DNA of 64,000 nucleotides from Liolophura sinensis (Eukaryota; Mollusca; Polyplacophora; Chitonida; Chitonidae), in contig NC_088295.1 in NCBI RefSeq assembly GCF_032854445.1, positions 82,258,644-82,322,643 of the forward strand; not shown here. Direction: 5' to 3'. The text below holds more notes on this DNA, generated by a model. It saw only the letters and a list, made by a program, of their open reading frames with translations, made no database searches and was not told where the DNA came from. Position 1 is the first letter of the stretch.

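Larger units (their letters stand above)
42869..64000 (-). repeat. Territory C: 153-bp (51-codon) tandem repeat array with 99-bp truncated modules
   Basis: The basic module is 51 codons (GPSISTTTETTTPSVHSTD ... STQSPPSTSTSDVTPSATTT). A truncated 33-codon module ending SSSRTT alternates with it; 33+51 codons gives the 252-bp spacing and 2x51 gives the 306-bp spacing seen repeatedly. Other spacings (552, 558, 462, 309 bp) are sums of these with 3-bp changes. This territory is richer in His, Asp, Glu and Arg than A or B (SVHSTD, ITRETTT, ISETIG). Confidence 0.9.

Noticed and set aside
43154-63177. Dozens of short plus-strand frames starting at GTGGATGC as a tandem family of small genes
   Set aside because: Each simply runs between TGA triplets created by CAT (His) codons on the minus strand; none has a ribosome site, promoter or independent spacing.
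59913-63788. Apparent starts near 59,913 and 63,788 as gene starts
   Set aside because: At 59,913 the codon is GTG (Val) inside a module, and at 63,788 the codon is also GTG with the frame continuing upstream to the window edge. No signal peptide follows either.
1-64000. Non-coding satellite or centromeric repeat
   Set aside because: Unit lengths and nearly all length differences are multiples of three, the minus frame is open for tens of kilobases, and silent changes are seen. A satellite would not keep this.
1-64000. CRISPR array
   Set aside because: There are no short identical repeats with unique spacers; the repeats are long, contiguous and coding.
1-64000. Bacterial serine-rich repeat adhesin
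   Set aside because: Those usually have short Ser-X dipeptide repeats. Here Thr/Pro-rich 51-136-codon modules over more than 64 kb, and nested duplications, fit a eukaryotic mucin better. It cannot be fully excluded without flanks.

Overview
The window is 64 kb of continuous protein-coding tandem repeat. It reads best as an internal piece of one giant mucin-like gene on the minus strand, and the coding frame runs off both window edges. Translated on that strand, nearly every codon encodes Thr, Ser, Pro, Ala, Val or Gly. Serine plus threonine make up about 60% of the repeat consensus. I saw no in-frame cysteine or tryptophan. There is no signal peptide, start context, folded domain, recognisable intron, RNA gene, mobile element or second gene. 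At least about 21,300 codons are present, so the fragment alone is comparable to the largest known mucins. Long Pro/Thr/Ser arrays in a single huge exon point to a eukaryote, most likely an animal. CpG is not obviously depleted, which leans towards an invertebrate. I cannot name the species or an orthologue.

Layout in transcription order (high to low coordinate). Territory C (about 64,000-42,870) has 51-codon modules of the SVHSTD/PVATS type, alternating with a 33-codon truncated module. Territory B (about 42,870-19,805) has a 345-codon (1,035 bp) higher-order unit with SNFAVTPGDPSIST and GPSSVGPSIST signatures. Territory A (about 19,805-1) has a 136-codon (408 bp) unit built from a 55-codon and an 81-codon part. 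All three share a STQ...STSTS-V-PSA-TTGPSIS core, so they look like subfamilies of one ancestral module of about 50 codons.

The repeats are nested. Blocks of about 1.6, 1.9, 3.1, 4.9, 5.4, 5.65 and 8.9 kb are themselves duplicated in tandem. The two 5,379-bp copies looked identical wherever compared, and the 8.94-kb copies differ by few substitutions.

The mucin frame is broken at only a few places, always by single-base gains or losses, mostly in short base runs. They cluster at about 7.18-8.0 kb, 9.29-9.92 kb and 29.9-32.4 kb, plus one at 60.0 kb. Most sit where a clean copy of the same sequence exists elsewhere, and the 7.2-8.0 and 9.3-9.9 kb groups each sum to zero. I read them as assembly or consensus errors rather than real pseudogenisation, but cannot prove it. 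The plus strand also carries very long Val/Leu/Gly-rich open frames. These are antisense shadows of the Thr/Ser codons and are not annotated as genes.
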